Assembly (NCBI GenBank): GCA_027924585.1
Contig: BSBM01000092.1
Location: 7,806,001 to 7,870,000, forward strand
Direction: 5' to 3'
DNA length: 64,000 nucleotides
Origin: Larix kaempferi
Taxonomy: Eukaryota; Streptophyta; Pinopsida; Pinales; Pinaceae
Made by a program: the position numbers and the translations under genes
The notes under the pieces: model-generated
What the model was told of the DNA's origin: nothing
The model's database searches: none
The model's input: only the letters and a program-made list of their open reading frames with translations
Shown: positions 23,065 through 36,954 of the stretch, piece by piece
Layout: the number at the start of each line of letters is the position of its first letter
How positions within the stretch are numbered: position 1 is the first letter of the stretch

Positions 23065-26000
23065 CCCACCAAACTAGTTAAACAAATATATAATTTATTT
23101 TTTAATCATTAAGATTATATATACTTAGATAAATGTTAATTGAGACATTATTAAAAACAAATATTTTTAATAAGTAAAAATGAATATAAATATATATATA
23201 AATAAAAATAACTATAATCCAGATCTCTAAATATTTTGGTCATAATTATTAATGAAATAGACATCTAATTATTAAGAAAAATCCATATAAATAATATTCA
23301 AACCTATTAAATATATTTTTTTAATAATCTAAAAAAACTAATTATTATTACAAAATCTATTATTACACTAACAAAAGTACAAACTAACCTGCAAAGTCTT
23401 CAACAAGTATTCAACCCATATATTATTCCAAACACGAGTTTTTAGGCATGAAAGGTTCACCATGAACAAACATTTCAAAAGCTCAAAGTGGAGTGGTGTG
23501 CTTAAAATTAAAGTGCAAGCTTACTTTATATATATATATACCAAGGCAACTATCCATATAATATTAAAATAAAACATTGACATGGAAATCTAATAACCCC
23601 AACATTGAGACCATCACTTCAAAGAAAAATGTAAAGTCAATATTCATGATATCAATATATCAAAATTGAAACCAGCATAAACCTATTCTTGGAACTTTAA
23701 TCAAATAGCAATAGGTAGAAATCGATAATAAGCTTCATATCAGCCATTAACAAAGGAATATGTCCAAAATATGAACAATATTGATCACATCAATATAAAT
23801 TAGAATAATAATAATAAATATTATTTTATTTTTAATAAAAATGATAATGTAGAAAAATAAAAATAAAAACTTCCATTTTAAATAACATAATTATATTTTT
23901 CTTCTTGTAAAAAGAAAAATATAATAATTTAAAATGAAAGTTTCTGTTTTTTATAATCATAAAAATGTCATAACTCAATGAATACCATCCTCCATTAATC
24001 TAGTAATAATAGTAACTAAACTTATTATTATTATTTTGAAAACCTTTACTGGGTAGGAAGATGTCTTTGAAAAAAGGGCTAAACATTTCACTATGTAGAC
24101 CTTCGTTAGTTGTTTGTATCTTGTTCAAAAAATGTTAAAAGACATTGCCTCTTTTGTTTTTTTGTTCATCTTGTTATCAATATCAATCATAAAACAAAAT
24201 CAAGATGATGGTATATTAAAATAAAAATGGAATAAAATCGATTAAATTATAAAGAAAAAACAATATACTTAAGGATGCATTATTCGATGAGAGATTTAAT
24301 AATACATTTTAAATTAAATGGTTATAGAGAAGACCATTCTTTTAATTTTGATAGAAATGAAAATGGAGAAAAAAATTATAATAATTTTTTTAAAACAAAA
24401 TTATTATATTTTTCCTTTTATAACATTTTTATTAGTACAAAAACTTTAAAAATATTTTTAATAAATTTATTAAAAAAACATAATTTTTTTTTATCTTAAC
24501 TATATCACTATTTAATATATTTTATTGTATTGATATGGTTGTTAAAAATAATAATAATGAAAATACAAAACATCATAAATATTATAATAACCATCATACA
24601 AATAGTTAGATACCATCTTTAATTAATTTTATAATAATCTTAATTAAATTTATTATTATTATTTTGAAAGTTTTTATTAAATATGGTTTTTCTAAAGTAA
24701 TAAATCTTTGGTGATGGTGGTGGTGATCTTCCACTCATACCAAATTTGGCCTATCACACCTTAAGAAAAAAATAAATAAATAAATTATTTGGTTTACTTT
24801 AAAATTTTATTCATATACTCAAAAAACTTTAAAAAAAGCATTCCTAATTTACCATAAATATTAACTCTTTGTAAATATTACTATCAGTATCTCACACACA
24901 TAGTAAAACTATATGTTTACTCTTCTTAAAATAAATTAAAAGACATTGACCCTTTGCAAATATATATAACTTTACTCAATTTTTTTACTATATTACGAAA
25001 TAGTAATTTTCTCACACAATAAAGGGTTTAATGTGGGAGAGAATTATATAGGAAATATAATTATTGAGTAACATATGCTAAAAATGTTTATATAAAAAAT
25101 ATAAAAGAGTTTAAAAAGCGATATATTTGTATTAAAATTTTCATAATAATAAAAAAATTATAAAAAAAATTAACATTAATAATGATTAAATGATTAATTT
25201 TATTTAACCATAAGAAAAATATAATTTAAAATATCTAACCCTTTAATCATATTCCAACTTTTAATAAAATCTAAAATATCTAACTCCTTAATTATATTCC
25301 AATTTTTTTATGAACATTTTTTAGTAGAAGCTTCGAATCAACCCACTTCCATTAAATATAATTAAAATCTAAACATTTATGATAATGTTAAAGACAAAAT
25401 AATCAATTAAAAATATGAGTTCAAAAATATATCAAACAATCCAAATAACCATTTAAAATCTAAAATATCTGATTCGTGAATCATATTCCAAAGCATTCCT
25501 AAAGCTAAAAATTCTATAAAATATGTGTAAAAAATGATAAAGCTAAAAAAAAATTGAAAAATCTATCCAAACTGTCATGAACCTCCGAAACCTCCGAAAT
25601 TCATAAAATTGTATAAACATATAATTATGGAAAACATTTCTATGTTACTAGCATGCAAAAGTTACGGTAGCATAAGTAAAGATTGTCGTTGCTTTGTAAA
25701 GTTACTTACACCATTTCTATGATCGTTCTTGGCAGATTATCTACAAGCTTTGCGGCATCTTAGGGTGATGTTTTTGTTCATTTTTACATTTTTGTGCCGT
25801 CGTCGTTGCTTAACCCTAAAGCTAAGTCTTGATCCTAGATTCTTGTCTTAACTTTATTATGCATATGATGTTAGTTGGGAGACTATGGATATAGTTTTGA
25901 TCACATTAAAATATATTAAAATTAGGAAGGACCATGGGTATGAACCAAGCCCTAAGCGCAAGGATTAACAACATAAAACAAAGGTTGCGTCTATTCCATG

Positions 26001-26400
26001 TTTAAAACATTGTTGGGGCTATGGGGTTTACACCTTAGTCGAATATTGATATGAATGTATTTAAATAAAGTTATGTTTATAATGTCATTCAACTTTGCTG
26101 ATTGTTGTGATGGTTTAAAGGTTTGTACTGTGATTGATAGTGAATTAATGAGCTACCCTAGCTGCGAGTTGACAGCGCAGCCAAGCCTTTATGGCTCATG
26201 CTGGATCGAAATCTCAGCTGTCCATTTGCACAGCCAGATGGCTTAGGGTTTTGTATGGGGTTTAATGTGTTCATTTGATGTCCGAAAATTCATTATTGCA
26301 AAGTTTGGTTTGTGAGCTCTACGTACAGAGGTTATGCTCTGTCAATAGCGATTTTATGCGGTCTTTCCTATAACCACCATTCAACGTTAATGGTATTATT
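23065..26400. other. AT-rich intergenic DNA
   Basis: Very AT-rich, with many A/T homopolymers. An ORF at 24275-24499 is low-complexity Asn/Lys/Phe and not credible. A short run of TA repeats lies near 23528. From about 25700 the composition becomes less AT-rich towards the exon-like cluster at 26.4 kb. No gene or repeat family is recognised. Confidence 0.5.
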
Positions 26401-26402
26401 TT

Positions 26403-26858
26403 CCAGTTGTTTTCCAAGGTGTGAAGGAAGACATCCTGGTGCTAATGGTTGCCACCTCTAGAACTCGCTGGTTGCTGCGATCGAACCTGGCCAACCCCAC
26501 CAACCTCGAACTGCCATTCTAAAAGGTAAGAAAAAGATTTAACTTATGTTCAACCATTTAATTCGGTAATTTGCATTTTGGTTTTCTTTCTGGTCGCAGG
26601 GATTAATACTTCTGATCTTTCTTGTAGGCAGAGGGGTGATAAGGGTGTCCAGGAGGAGCCGACCCTTGGCCTTGTCTGCAATTCATACCAGGTAATGTAC
26701 CAGACTTGTTGCATACCTATTAAATTCTTTGTTTACGGATATTCTAGTCTGGCAGTGGTAGTTTGGTTGTAGGTTGAGGACGCCGACGAGGATGGCGACA
26801 GGGTCACCTCCTCCCAGGCCCGCATCTTAGAACGCTAAGATAAGGAAATAAACCTTTG
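26403..26858 (+). other. GC-richer exon-like cluster, unrecognised
   Basis: Three short GC-richer blocks with splice-like edges lie in AT-rich surroundings. Block 1 (about 26403-26525) ends AAAAG before GTAAGA. Block 2 (about 26600-26691) follows TTTCTTGTAG and ends ACCAG before GTAATG. Block 3 (26772 on) follows GGTTGTAG and ends in frame at TAA near 26836. Blocks 2 and 3 join in one frame into a short acidic peptide with a DADEDGDR stretch. I do not recognise the product. It may be the 3' end of a host gene or of a non-coding transcript; the direction is inferred only from splice signals. Confidence 0.3.
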
Positions 26859-28684
26859 CTTTGTTGAATCCTATTTTCTTAAAAAAAATCATCCTTAGTT
26901 TTCTAACTGCGTTTAAACATTTGGTGGTTGCAGGTGACTCCTAGCTAGGTTTTGAAGCTGCGAAGAGAAAAGGAAACAAGCTTTCTCCTTTAAGCAAGAT
27001 AAGTTACTTAAGATTAGCTTACCCCTAGGGTTCATGAAAAGTCGGACAGAGGGCTTCGCATCCTCTCTACTCCAGCGTGTAAATATGTGTAACTTGCTTA
27101 TGTCTTTATCGCTTTGTTCTAAGGATTGATAGCTATTTTGGATGCCATCATAGATGGCTTACCACCCTGTGTTTAAATTATAATTTTATTTAACTTTTAG
27201 TTTTTAAAAAAGGATGCCATCGTTGATGGTCTTAAATTCCCCAAGGATCACATATCCACCGTTTAACATTCGTTGTTGTTTGATAGTACTGCGACCCTTA
27301 GGGTCTTTACCGACTTCTTATTTAAGCATTTTCTGTATTTTAATGGAAGTTCAAAATGTTAATTATTCATGTTTTAATTCTATACGATAATTGTTTGGTT
27401 GTGTGATTATAATAGATATTAAAAACCACGTGGAAGAGGATCCACGCTTTGCATAGAAACCCTAACATTTGTGGGTTTTGCTAAATAAAAAAAGTATGGA
27501 TGCTTTTAATCTTGTAAAGGGTTGCGATTGCACTATGTGATATAGTTAGCCATTTGATATTCGTTATGGCATTCGTAGATTTCGAATATGGCATTTCGCC
27601 CTGTATTAAGGGTTTATAAAGATAGAGTTCATTTTTAAAGAAATAGCGTTCTGGTTTTTATACAGCAAGATGCTTGATTTGCGATCTGTCTGAAATCTAT
27701 TTATAAAATATAAATCGGTTCCGTTTGTTGAAATTAGTTTACATTTAAATGAATTTCATACTACAGAGACCTCTCAGCTCTATATTCTAGTAGGTTTCCT
27801 TGATGGTTTTATACACATAAAAATTACTTGACTGTACTATTTGGTTCACTTAGTTTTGGCGATAATGTTGTAGATTTGTGGTAGAGGATGAAACATAATG
27901 CGATTCTATTCCTTAACACATTTTAATCCATACTAGATTCAAAAACACAGATTTATTTAGAAAGTAATATAAATGTTAAATACAATTATTTATAAACATA
28001 GATATCAATGCAAGAGAATATTTAATTTTGAAAAAGGAAAAATATCTGAACAGATGTAAAATAAATCCATAACTTAATTATATGCATAAATAAGATTTAT
28101 GTTAAGTGCGATTTATAATAGAAATGAAAATCCTATTGTAGTCCGTGTTAAACATATAAGAAATAAAATCCACTTAATGCGTTATCTCTTGCATTATCAG
28201 ATTTAATCTCTATGCAATGCTAGCCTCCTGATTGCTAATGGACATACTATTATATAGTATTTTGCCTAGGACTTGGTCATGTATGAACCTCCTGCTCTTT
28301 AACACTCAACAAGGAGTGGTGACCTGATTTTGGGGAAGATGTCTCCTGCACCTTGAGTTCTCACTCAACAACTTCAGCCACTTGTCTTTTCTTCTTGTGG
28401 ATCACCCATCACTCATTCAATCCCAATAACCAATAAAAAAAATCAAATACCATAAAATAATAATAAAAAAGCTATACCCAAAGAATATTGCACCAATGAT
28501 TTAAGAACAAAATCAACTCCACATTTTCTAACAAAATTATTACCACATACTTCAAAGTAAACATAAGTTCCTGCGTTTTCGAACCGAATTCTCGTAAAAT
28601 TCTAATTAAGACATTTGGGAAATGCCTACTTCTGTGCACACATAAACAAAGATTAATAAGCAGATCATTACAATAGTTAGAATA
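26859..28684. other. Unrecognised DNA between exon-like cluster and lipoxygenase
   Basis: No ORF or repeat of note. It should include the 3' UTR of the lipoxygenase gene near 28500-28684 (minus strand), but no clear poly(A) signal was fixed. Confidence 0.4.
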
Positions 28685-30218
28685 TTAGATGGAAATGCTG
28701 TTGGGGACACCATGAACATTCAGGCCACCAGACTCGGAAAGATCACTAGTGTTGGGATACAGTAAGGTGTAAGGAACTTGAGCAGGCCCATGCCTGTTCT
28801 TCAGATTTGGATTATTGTTTCTGGCCATCACATCCTTCTCCAATTGCATTAATTTCGATGAAAATCGATTGAATGCTTCTTCTACTCCACTGTCATCGGC
28901 CCATTCTGGCGTGGATCCATGTATTTGCCCAACATATACTTCGTGCTTCGAATGCTGTGACAAGATCTCCAAAACAGCCATGATAAGGGTGGCCTGTCTT
29001 GGAGTAGACACTGTTCTAAGGAAATATGCATCTGCATCTTTCATCATCTCAGAATATTCTTCAGATCCTTTCTCTGGAATAAAGCGTCTGCTCATGGTGG
29101 GAAGATTGGGCATGTATCCTCCATATGAATATTGCCCGAAGTTAACAGCTGCATGGTGAGCAGATGCAATCCAGGTGATAGTTGTAACTGCTTCAATAAC
29201 TTCTTCCTTTGTCTCCATTTTGAACCATCTACTCGGATCGTCTTTGAGATCTCCATGCCCGACGTTGACAATCTCATTCCACCAAGCTTGCAATTCTTGG
29301 TCATTTTTTATTGAGGCATCGTCCTTGTAATACAAAGACAAGTAGTCTGAAACCCATTCTCTCAAAGCAAACCATATTTCAAGGCCGTCTACAGCATATG
29401 GATAGTCTTCGATTACAAGCTTCAGGCCGTAGGGTGCTGTTGGGTCTCGGACAGCCATTCCCCTTCATTATACAACATTCATATGTAAAATGCTAGGTCA
29501 TGCAATTATATAAAGAGTTAATAATAAAACCAGCGTTTTACTACTCCAAAACTGACCTTTTAAGAAGATCCGCGGGCAACCCTTGTTCGTTAAATTTCCA
29601 TTCTTTGTATATCTTAGATGACATCTCGGTGGAATATTTGGCCGGGGTAAACCCTAGTTCGATAACTCCATTTGCATTTATTAAGCTCTGACGGGCAGCT
29701 TGGTTGATGTCCATTGTATTAAGATAATGAGGTTTCAGTAATTTGTACAGCGGATGCATTGTGCTCAGTTGTCTGTGAGTGGCTATAATGAAAGGCTCCA
29801 TAACTGCATGAGTTCTCAGCCTGCAATCAATGAACAAAATAAAAACTCAAATACTGTAGTTCTATAGGTGTCGGATGGAATAGGGTTAATGTAATTTGAA
29901 CATGGTTTACCAATGGCTGATCAGTTGATGGTAACCGGAATCGTTGACACGGGCATGGGCTCTTGCCAGTAGCCATAACGCTCCTTGTTCTGTTCCATCC
30001 TCACCAGGAGTGTAAACGTTTCTGACAGCCTTTTGTCCAGCAGTGGGAGGCAAACACAATTCAATGGCCACGGGCTTCAGCTCTCCGTCGCCTGTGAGGA
30101 AGAAGAGTGTGCGACTGGCATATGTTTTAATCTCGTCCGATAGCTTATTGATGCGTTCGGCATAGAGCATGTATGCATCATAGTAATCCATAATAAAAAG
30201 CCTTTTTGACCCAACCGC
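28685..30218 (-). CDS. LOX: Lipoxygenase, last three exons
   Basis: C-terminal part of a plant lipoxygenase, which adds O2 to linoleic/linolenic acid to start oxylipin synthesis. Exons: 30218-29911, 29820-29557 and 29462-28685 (stop at 28685-28687), with GT-AG introns of 90 and 94 bp. The joints fall within the Trp codon of HQLISHW-LRTH and the Arg codon of LLKR-G. About 450 of the usual 850-900 residues are present. All iron ligands are visible: both His of the HWLRTH motif, the His and Asn of [10 protein letters not shown], and the terminal Ile of GVPNSISI. The residue before the third ligand is His instead of the usual Leu, and PNLPT replaces PNRPT. No stop or frameshift is seen. The N-terminal PLAT domain and first catalytic exons are not found in the window, so this is either a gene with a very long intron or a 5'-truncated copy. 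It could be a 9- or 13-lipoxygenase. Confidence 0.9.
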
Positions 30219-32114
30219 CTGTATTATATTAACGGCTCTATCATATTAAAGATTATCATAGAAGATATACTTTCACCAATCATCCAATTTAGATCTACCT
30301 AAAAACACAAAACACAGTATATGTTTCTTTATTTCATTATTGAAAAATAAAAATTTCCAGAGAAAAAAATGATAACATCAGATTTAATAAAAAAAAATTA
30401 AGATTAGTAAAATTTAAAATTTTATATATTAATTTTTTTTTTATTTTCAATAATTTTAAAACCCAATCATAAAATATTAATAAAAATATTCCACTTTTTA
30501 AAAATTATATAAAAGAGACTTATTTTCAATAATCATCCTATTGAAATACCTTGGCAGGATTATTTTTATGAATAAAATAAATATTTATGGAAATTTATTT
30601 TAAATTAAGAATTGTTTATTTAAAGTTTATGAAATTAAAAATTACAAAATTATATTTTTAACTTTAATGAAATTTAAGTTTAATTTTTTATGTAATTATA
30701 TTTTTTTCATTAAAGTTTAATTTTTTTATGTAATTATATTTAAAAATATATAAATGATCAAACAAATAAAGTAAGAGAAAAAATATTTTATATTTATTTT
30801 ATAATTTGAGTAAGTTTAAAAATTAAGAATATTGTTTTTTTCTAAATTATAATTTAAAATGCAATAATATGATATGTAATTTTTAATACAAATATTCTTT
30901 ATTTTCAAATAAAGAAGATAAAGAGTTAAAACATCAAAATTAGTAAATCAAAATTAGTATTAGTGAACTTTAATAACTATCATTGTCATCCTCATTGAGA
31001 TTTAAATTTGTGATTTTTCATTTACAATTTCTCATCTCAATTACTCATTACCAATTGATCTACCTATAGGCTACTTTAAATATAATTTATGATAATATAT
31101 TTTACTTGAATTTATTAACAACTAGAGTCAATATTATTTGTTTATGTTTGAATTTATTAAATAAGATTCCATATTATTTGTTTATGTTTGAATTTATTAG
31201 CTATAATCTGAACTATAATTTGAAATGGATTATGTCAAATGGAAATTTTAAAAATGAATTTTTTTAAATTTTTATTGGTTGCAGGAGGATGACTGGTCCT
31301 CGGTTTTTCCTTCCCAGGAGGAGGTTGCGAGGAACATCATTCTGATTTAAATATCTTTTGCATTTGCATGAGTTAATGTACATATGAGTCTACAAGTTTT
31401 TAATATTAAAGACCTCCACTTTAATCCCAAGGAAGAAAGACCGCCAAAGAATATATTTATATTCGTCTATCCTCCGCTACAGTAACCAAGGAATGTTGTT
31501 ACAACTTTTGTTCCGTCAGTGCATCTCTGTCCAACAAACATTAAATTCTAATCCCAGAGAACCCATGGAGCCCCGAGGTCTGAGTTCAGTTTAAAGATGG
31601 TTCCACCTTGTTCACAAGATATCCAAAAATTCGAATAAAGCTAACCAGAAGAAATCAAAAAATAGAATGATTCATAAAAGAAGTGAGAAAGCAGAATTTG
31701 TGTGGATTAAATGCACTGCCTGTATCGACTTTGAATAGGGTTTTCATGCGCTGAGCCTCCTGCAAGGCACAATTAATTAATTTACCATAATGACAGTGGG
31801 TGTCTGGAAGCCTTGCAGTTGGCTTCCATTTACTCTCTGTTTTGTAAGTCCCGGAAGGATGAAAATGATGCGCTCATTATCATGACATCATTACAATAAC
31901 ACTTGAATTTTCATACGATGAGTATTGTTTTTCTCCTCTAAAAAATTTAACATAGAAGTGATTTTTGTGAGGTAGAGCTGTTGCAGAGGTTGTGTTCTTG
32001 GTATTGTTATTATATTTTGTTTCTGTGTTGCAAATTCAGTAATGATCAAGATTTGGAAATATGCCATAAGCTGCTTCTCATCAGCTTCAACATATTTTTC
32101 TTCTTTCTTATGTT

Positions 32115-32264
32115 CAGGTTAGTTCTGATTCAATTCTTTCACTTTCTCTCTTGGTTTATAGGCTAATCATGAAGCTCTGTGTTAAAGATCAGGTTAGTTC
32201 TGATTCAATTCTTTCACTTTCTCTCTTGGTTTATAGGCTAATCATGAAGCTCTATGTTAAAGAT
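32115..32264. repeat. 75-bp tandem duplication
   Basis: Two adjacent 75-bp units, 32115-32189 and 32190-32264, each starting CAGGTTAGTTCTGATTC. They differ by one base (CTGTG versus CTATG) over the compared part. Confidence 0.95.
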
Positions 32265-34146
32265 CTGTACTAGGACAGATCCATATTAATCTCGGATCTG
32301 TTATGTTATTTGTTATACGCATGGTATACCTGGACGTGCCAAAACCCTAACGGAAAAATCTCTTAAATTTTATTACATCTTCGTTTACTTAGTGTTTCTG
32401 GAATGTCCAAATTATAGAGAGATTTGTAATGTGGGCCTTCATTCTTACCAGAAATTCTCGGAATAGATACAAGAAATTCTCGGAATGGCAATTATAGGAT
32501 TATCAATAGAAATAGGGAAAAGTTAGTTTCTTATTTGAGTTTTTTTGGGTTAATTTGCACTGCTAATTATTCTTTAGGTTCTAAGAATATCATTCAAATT
32601 CAAGAACATTATGCCATGCCTGAAGGAATCCTTGGCTTCCAAGGAAATATGGAGGCATCCAGATATAAAAGCCGCAAATTACTTGGTATGTTTATAAGCA
32701 GGGGTTTGTTTTGCTACCCACTAACATCTAAATATATATTTGATATTAGGTTATCACAATTTTCTATACATACACAAATAGATCCTAGTTATATCATCTT
32801 CATTTAAGTCGGGACCTATTTTCTACCCTGTTAGAGTGAATAAATGACAGCGCAGCACCATTTCAAGGTTTTTCATTATTCTTAGCACTTAACAGGTTTT
32901 CCATCGATCTTAGGGCTTAACAGATAGTATCCTAGCACTTCATAGACGTCTAGTTAAGATGGATCTCTATATCTTTGATACCCCACCTCCTGATCTAGAG
33001 CATAGAGCAGCTCACTTCTTTGAGTAGTGCAGTTTATCATAAAAATAAACAAGATTAGAGCAATAGAATTCACAAGTTTGGAGAGCAAAGACCCTCCAAC
33101 AATCAAAAATCGTTCTGGAACTACAGAGTAGCAAGAAGTGTGTCTGCCAGTGAATAATCTAAGAGACGACTTCATGTAAAATGGCCTGCGAAGAGATGTG
33201 GCTACTTTGCATAGAAAAATAATACAAAAGACATCAAAATGAATAAAATTGCATCCTTTTCAACCCTGGTTTGCATGAGCATCTCACTCACAATAAGTTC
33301 GAGTGCTGGGCAGTGATACAGACAACGGCGGAGAAGACAAATTACCAGATTTTGAGCATGACCTGGACATTGCAAGCATTCTTGTAGGCAATTTTGATGA
33401 ACCAGAGTTCGGTATCCATTGGAAATCCATAAAAAGGAACCATCATGCTTCGTTGCAAATGCTAAACTGATCGCCAATAGCCTATATACTCAGAGTTGAG
33501 TGCAACTAATCTAGATTATTCTTTTCTCATGTCTGAACTTTTATGTTATTTTGTTATTAGAAGGGTATACGTGTTATTCTGTTATTTTATGTTATGAAAA
33601 CAACATGTTACTGTATGTTATGAAAACAACAGTTCTATTTATGTAGGCTCCGGGAATGGTGAAACCCCACGCACGCTGGCGACTCGCTCTAGGATTAGTG
33701 TAGCCCTTCTTTTTGTGTTCGATCTTGAAGTGATAAGCTATGGACAGATGAATATGAAGCCATATACATGGATTGATTCTGGTTTAGAGAAGACCCAATT
33801 TAGCACAGGTAAGTACATGTTGGGCAATGACATATGCTATGTATTGGAACAACTAAGAAATTGGTTAAATATTAAATAAACTGCATTGCTAATTTTTCAA
33901 AGAAACTAAAATCTTCATTAGCTTACAACTTTCTATATTTATACTAACGAGTATTGTCCATACCTGAGTAGCTTAATGACTGCAATATTTCTATCAGTGT
34001 CCAATCTGTTGAGAGTGAGCTTAATAACTCCAATTTTTCTGTCAATGTCCAATTTGTTTGAGCTTAGTTCATCTAGAGGGTAAATTGAAACTATGAAACC
34101 AAGGAAGTACACTATATATATATATACAACCCTTGCTTCTGCATAT

Positions 34147-34316
34147 GTTGTTTTGTTACATACCCTTTCTATTGCACATCTAGTTATGTCTTTGCTCATG
34201 GTTTTTTTAATGTAGGTGCTTGATCAATCACGTTGTTTTGTTACATACCCTTTCTATTGCACATCTAGTTATGTCTTTGCTCATGGTTTTTTTAATGCAG
34301 GTGCTTTATGAATCAC
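34147..34316. repeat. 85-bp tandem duplication
   Basis: Two adjacent 85-bp units starting at 34147 and 34232 with GTTGTTTTGTTACATACC. Each ends in a T-rich run followed by AATGTAG or AATGCAG and GTGCTT, which resembles a splice acceptor. The copies are nearly identical. Confidence 0.92.
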
Positions 34317-35443
34317 CACCAAATATAGGACATGAGACAACCAACTATGCAAGGAGGTGAATGATGGAGTGAGGGGTTGAGCAAGCCATATTTACACGAC
34401 AAAGTTCCATTTGTAGATAAGGGGTATACAACTAAGGCAGTGATTATGACGAGTAGGCTATGAATATGATAGCGGTGGCGATGTGAAAATGGTAAAAATG
34501 GCCTTAAGAAATACATTTTGTTCCACAAAATACTTTGATATTTGATATGTAATCTGATGAAAGATTTATTTCTTGATATAGTTTTTATAGGAATATATGT
34601 CTTGCATATAAGACAAAACTTATAAAAATAATGGTGTGACAAGCTATAAACCAACTGTATACAAACACATCCAGTCTTAAGGCAATTTGTAAGTTCATTT
34701 GCATCTAAAATAAATTTAATGCATGTGCAATTTCATAAAAAGACCAAAACAAATATAAAAAGGTGATAGCCATTGCAAATGGATTTAATACAATCTCTAT
34801 TCCCAACAAAAATGCATCCATCCCAACAATAACACCCTCAAGTTGAGATACAATGAAATGTTAGAAAAAATGAAAATTTTGGTTTTATTAAAAAATAAAA
34901 ATTTTGGTTTTAAAATATGTAATATTCATTATTGCCTATGTTTAACTTTGGAGATAAGAAAAATATTTAAAAGTCAAAATATTATGGATAGGTTTTGAAT
35001 CTGGGTAGTTGGGTATATGAAACAATCTGATGGGAGGACCAGCAACACAAACTTGTCACTCTAGGAATCATTAGCCCCTTCAAGATTCCTACAGTTTGCA
35101 ATCATTTTGAGAATATGGATAGGTAGCTTGAAATGGATAAGGGCATAATGAATTCACATAGTTCAACTAGTTTAATTCGGTAAGGACTAATAATATTGTA
35201 CATCAATTATTACTGTATGAGATTTACTTTGAAGTGCAATTAATATTGTATGAGATTTACTTTTAAGTGTAATTTCTTTTAAATTCAACAAATATTTCAA
35301 AAAAAATACCATCCACCATAAAATATATTTAGTCTCATGAATCTTCTACATATAAAATTACAAATTTATAAAAAACACAATGCATTGATAAAACAAAAAC
35401 AATATATAGAAATACAAAATGGACACATGTTGACTTTCTATCA

Positions 35444-35469
35444 AAAACTTATCAATGGGCACTAATAAT
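35444..35469. repeat. Start of a host tandem repeat split by the copia insertion
   Basis: AAACTTATCAATGGG... is the start of a repeat unit that continues at 41577 after the copia element and recurs at about 41908. Confidence 0.8.
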
Positions 35470-35927
35470 TGTTAGGATATTTAGACACTTAGGAGTTAGT
35501 TAAGATCAACTTGTGTAATATATCCGTTAGGGATAGTGTGTTTCTTTAGTATGCATTAGTATGCATTTGTATATACTTAATCCGACGGTCACGATATGTT
35601 TCCGACATAGAGTGATCCGACGGCTCAACTTCTCTTAGATCAAACCTAACCTTGATCCGTGGCTTAACACCCGATTGGTCCATGATCTCTATTTAAAGAG
35701 CATGGAGGGTCATTGTTTAGTTGATCGATTATGAGAAGCTCATTTGTAACTTTCTTTCTTTGCATAATAAATTGTCCCGTAGAAGCTATTTGGCCGGGGC
35801 CGTGGAGTGTTTCCCTCAAGAGGGTTTAAACCACGTCAAAACATCGGTGTGTTGATCTGTGATCTGTTTATGTGAAGTGGTTGCTCTTGGTGTTCGGTCC
35901 TTTGGTAGTACCCTGTGTACCCAAACA
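35470..35927 (+). repeat. 5' LTR of the 35-kb copia element
   Basis: 458 bp, starts TGTTAGG and ends CCCAAACA. A TATTTAAAGAG motif near 35692 is a candidate TATA box for the element's transcript. Confidence 0.95.
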
Positions 35928-35940
35928 TGGTATCAGAGCT
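35928..35940 (+). other. Primer-binding site
   Basis: TGGTATCAGAGCT directly follows the 5' LTR and is complementary to the 3' end of initiator tRNA-Met. Confidence 0.95.
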
Positions 35941-36954
35941 TTTATGAAGTGCCGCTTCCGGTTGTGATCTAGATCTTGAACTGTTGTTGCCGAAACTCGA
36001 AAGGGTTTCTAGTTCTGATATTTCTGTGCATTTCTGGGCTGTGGGAGGTGTTCCATTGCGTCCGGAGCGTCGTTTTGCTCCAGAAACGCGTATTTCATCA
36101 GATTTGAAGGTATAATGTTACAGTGACGCATTTTTTTATTTCGTTTTTTAAAAGAAAAAAATCTCATACTTCATTTTTTTTACTGTTAGATTTTTTTTGG
36201 TTCGGATTGTTGTTTTCCCGTCTGCGTATGCTCTTTGCCGTGCACTTTGCGCGATCTCGGCAAATTAGAAACAGAGAGAAAACGTAGACTTTCCGGGCAA
36301 GCTAACAAGATCTAACTCCATAAGTGTGGAAAAGTTTTTTTTGTTTCGTTTTGTGGTTTGTTTTGCAGGAAAAATGGCAAGCACGCAAACCGAGCAAGAA
36401 GAGTAAAAAAAAAAAAACCCTTTCCTCATTTCCATATTTTACATACCTTTTAAACTAGCTCACTTGGTCCAAAGTTGCTTTATTCCTTAATAGGTCTTGA
36501 GTTCAAGTCTTAGGAAATTACTTTTAAAAAGAAAAGTGCATGCAATTTCTATTTTCAAGTTACTTTATTGTAAAAGTGCATCTCACTTAAATAATAAAAA
36601 ATAAAAATACAAGTGAGTCACTTAAGCTTTTTATTTATTGTTGCACTATTTAAAAGTAATATCATTGTAAAAGTGAAATCACTTATTTTACAAAAGTGAT
36701 TCACTTAAAAGCAACTTTTTTGTAAAGTGATTGTCAAAAGGTTCATCTTGGGAAGAGGGGGGTTCTTTTTTTTGCTGGACATTCTCCAGCTGCCACGTCA
36801 CTATTTGGGACATCTTCAACAGTTTCTTTGTTCAAGCATAACTTCATCATACAGAGTCCGTTTCCAGTGCCGTTTTTTTTGAAACCGCCTATTTTTTCGA
36901 GCTCTTCACATCCAGACTATTGGTTTCTTCTTTTACAGCCATTAATTTACAAAT
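35941..36954 (+). other. Long untranslated leader of the copia element
   Basis: About 1 kb between the primer site and the gag ATG with no sizeable ORF. It contains a poly(A) run near 36403. Leaders of this length are common in plant copia elements. Confidence 0.75.

Larger units (their letters stand above)
30219..35443. other. Non-coding DNA upstream of the lipoxygenase exons
   Basis: AT-rich up to about 31250, then mixed sequence. If the lipoxygenase gene is complete this is intron. A short plus-strand open stretch near 31284-31350, following an acceptor-like TTGCAG, is not recognised. Two local tandem duplications are listed separately. No further lipoxygenase exon was found on the minus strand. 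Confidence 0.45.

Noticed and set aside
24275-24499. 74-codon Asn/Lys/Phe ORF
   Set aside because: Low-complexity AT-rich translation.
31284-31350. Possible extra lipoxygenase exon
   Set aside because: The open stretch is on the opposite strand from the lipoxygenase exons and has no lipoxygenase motif.
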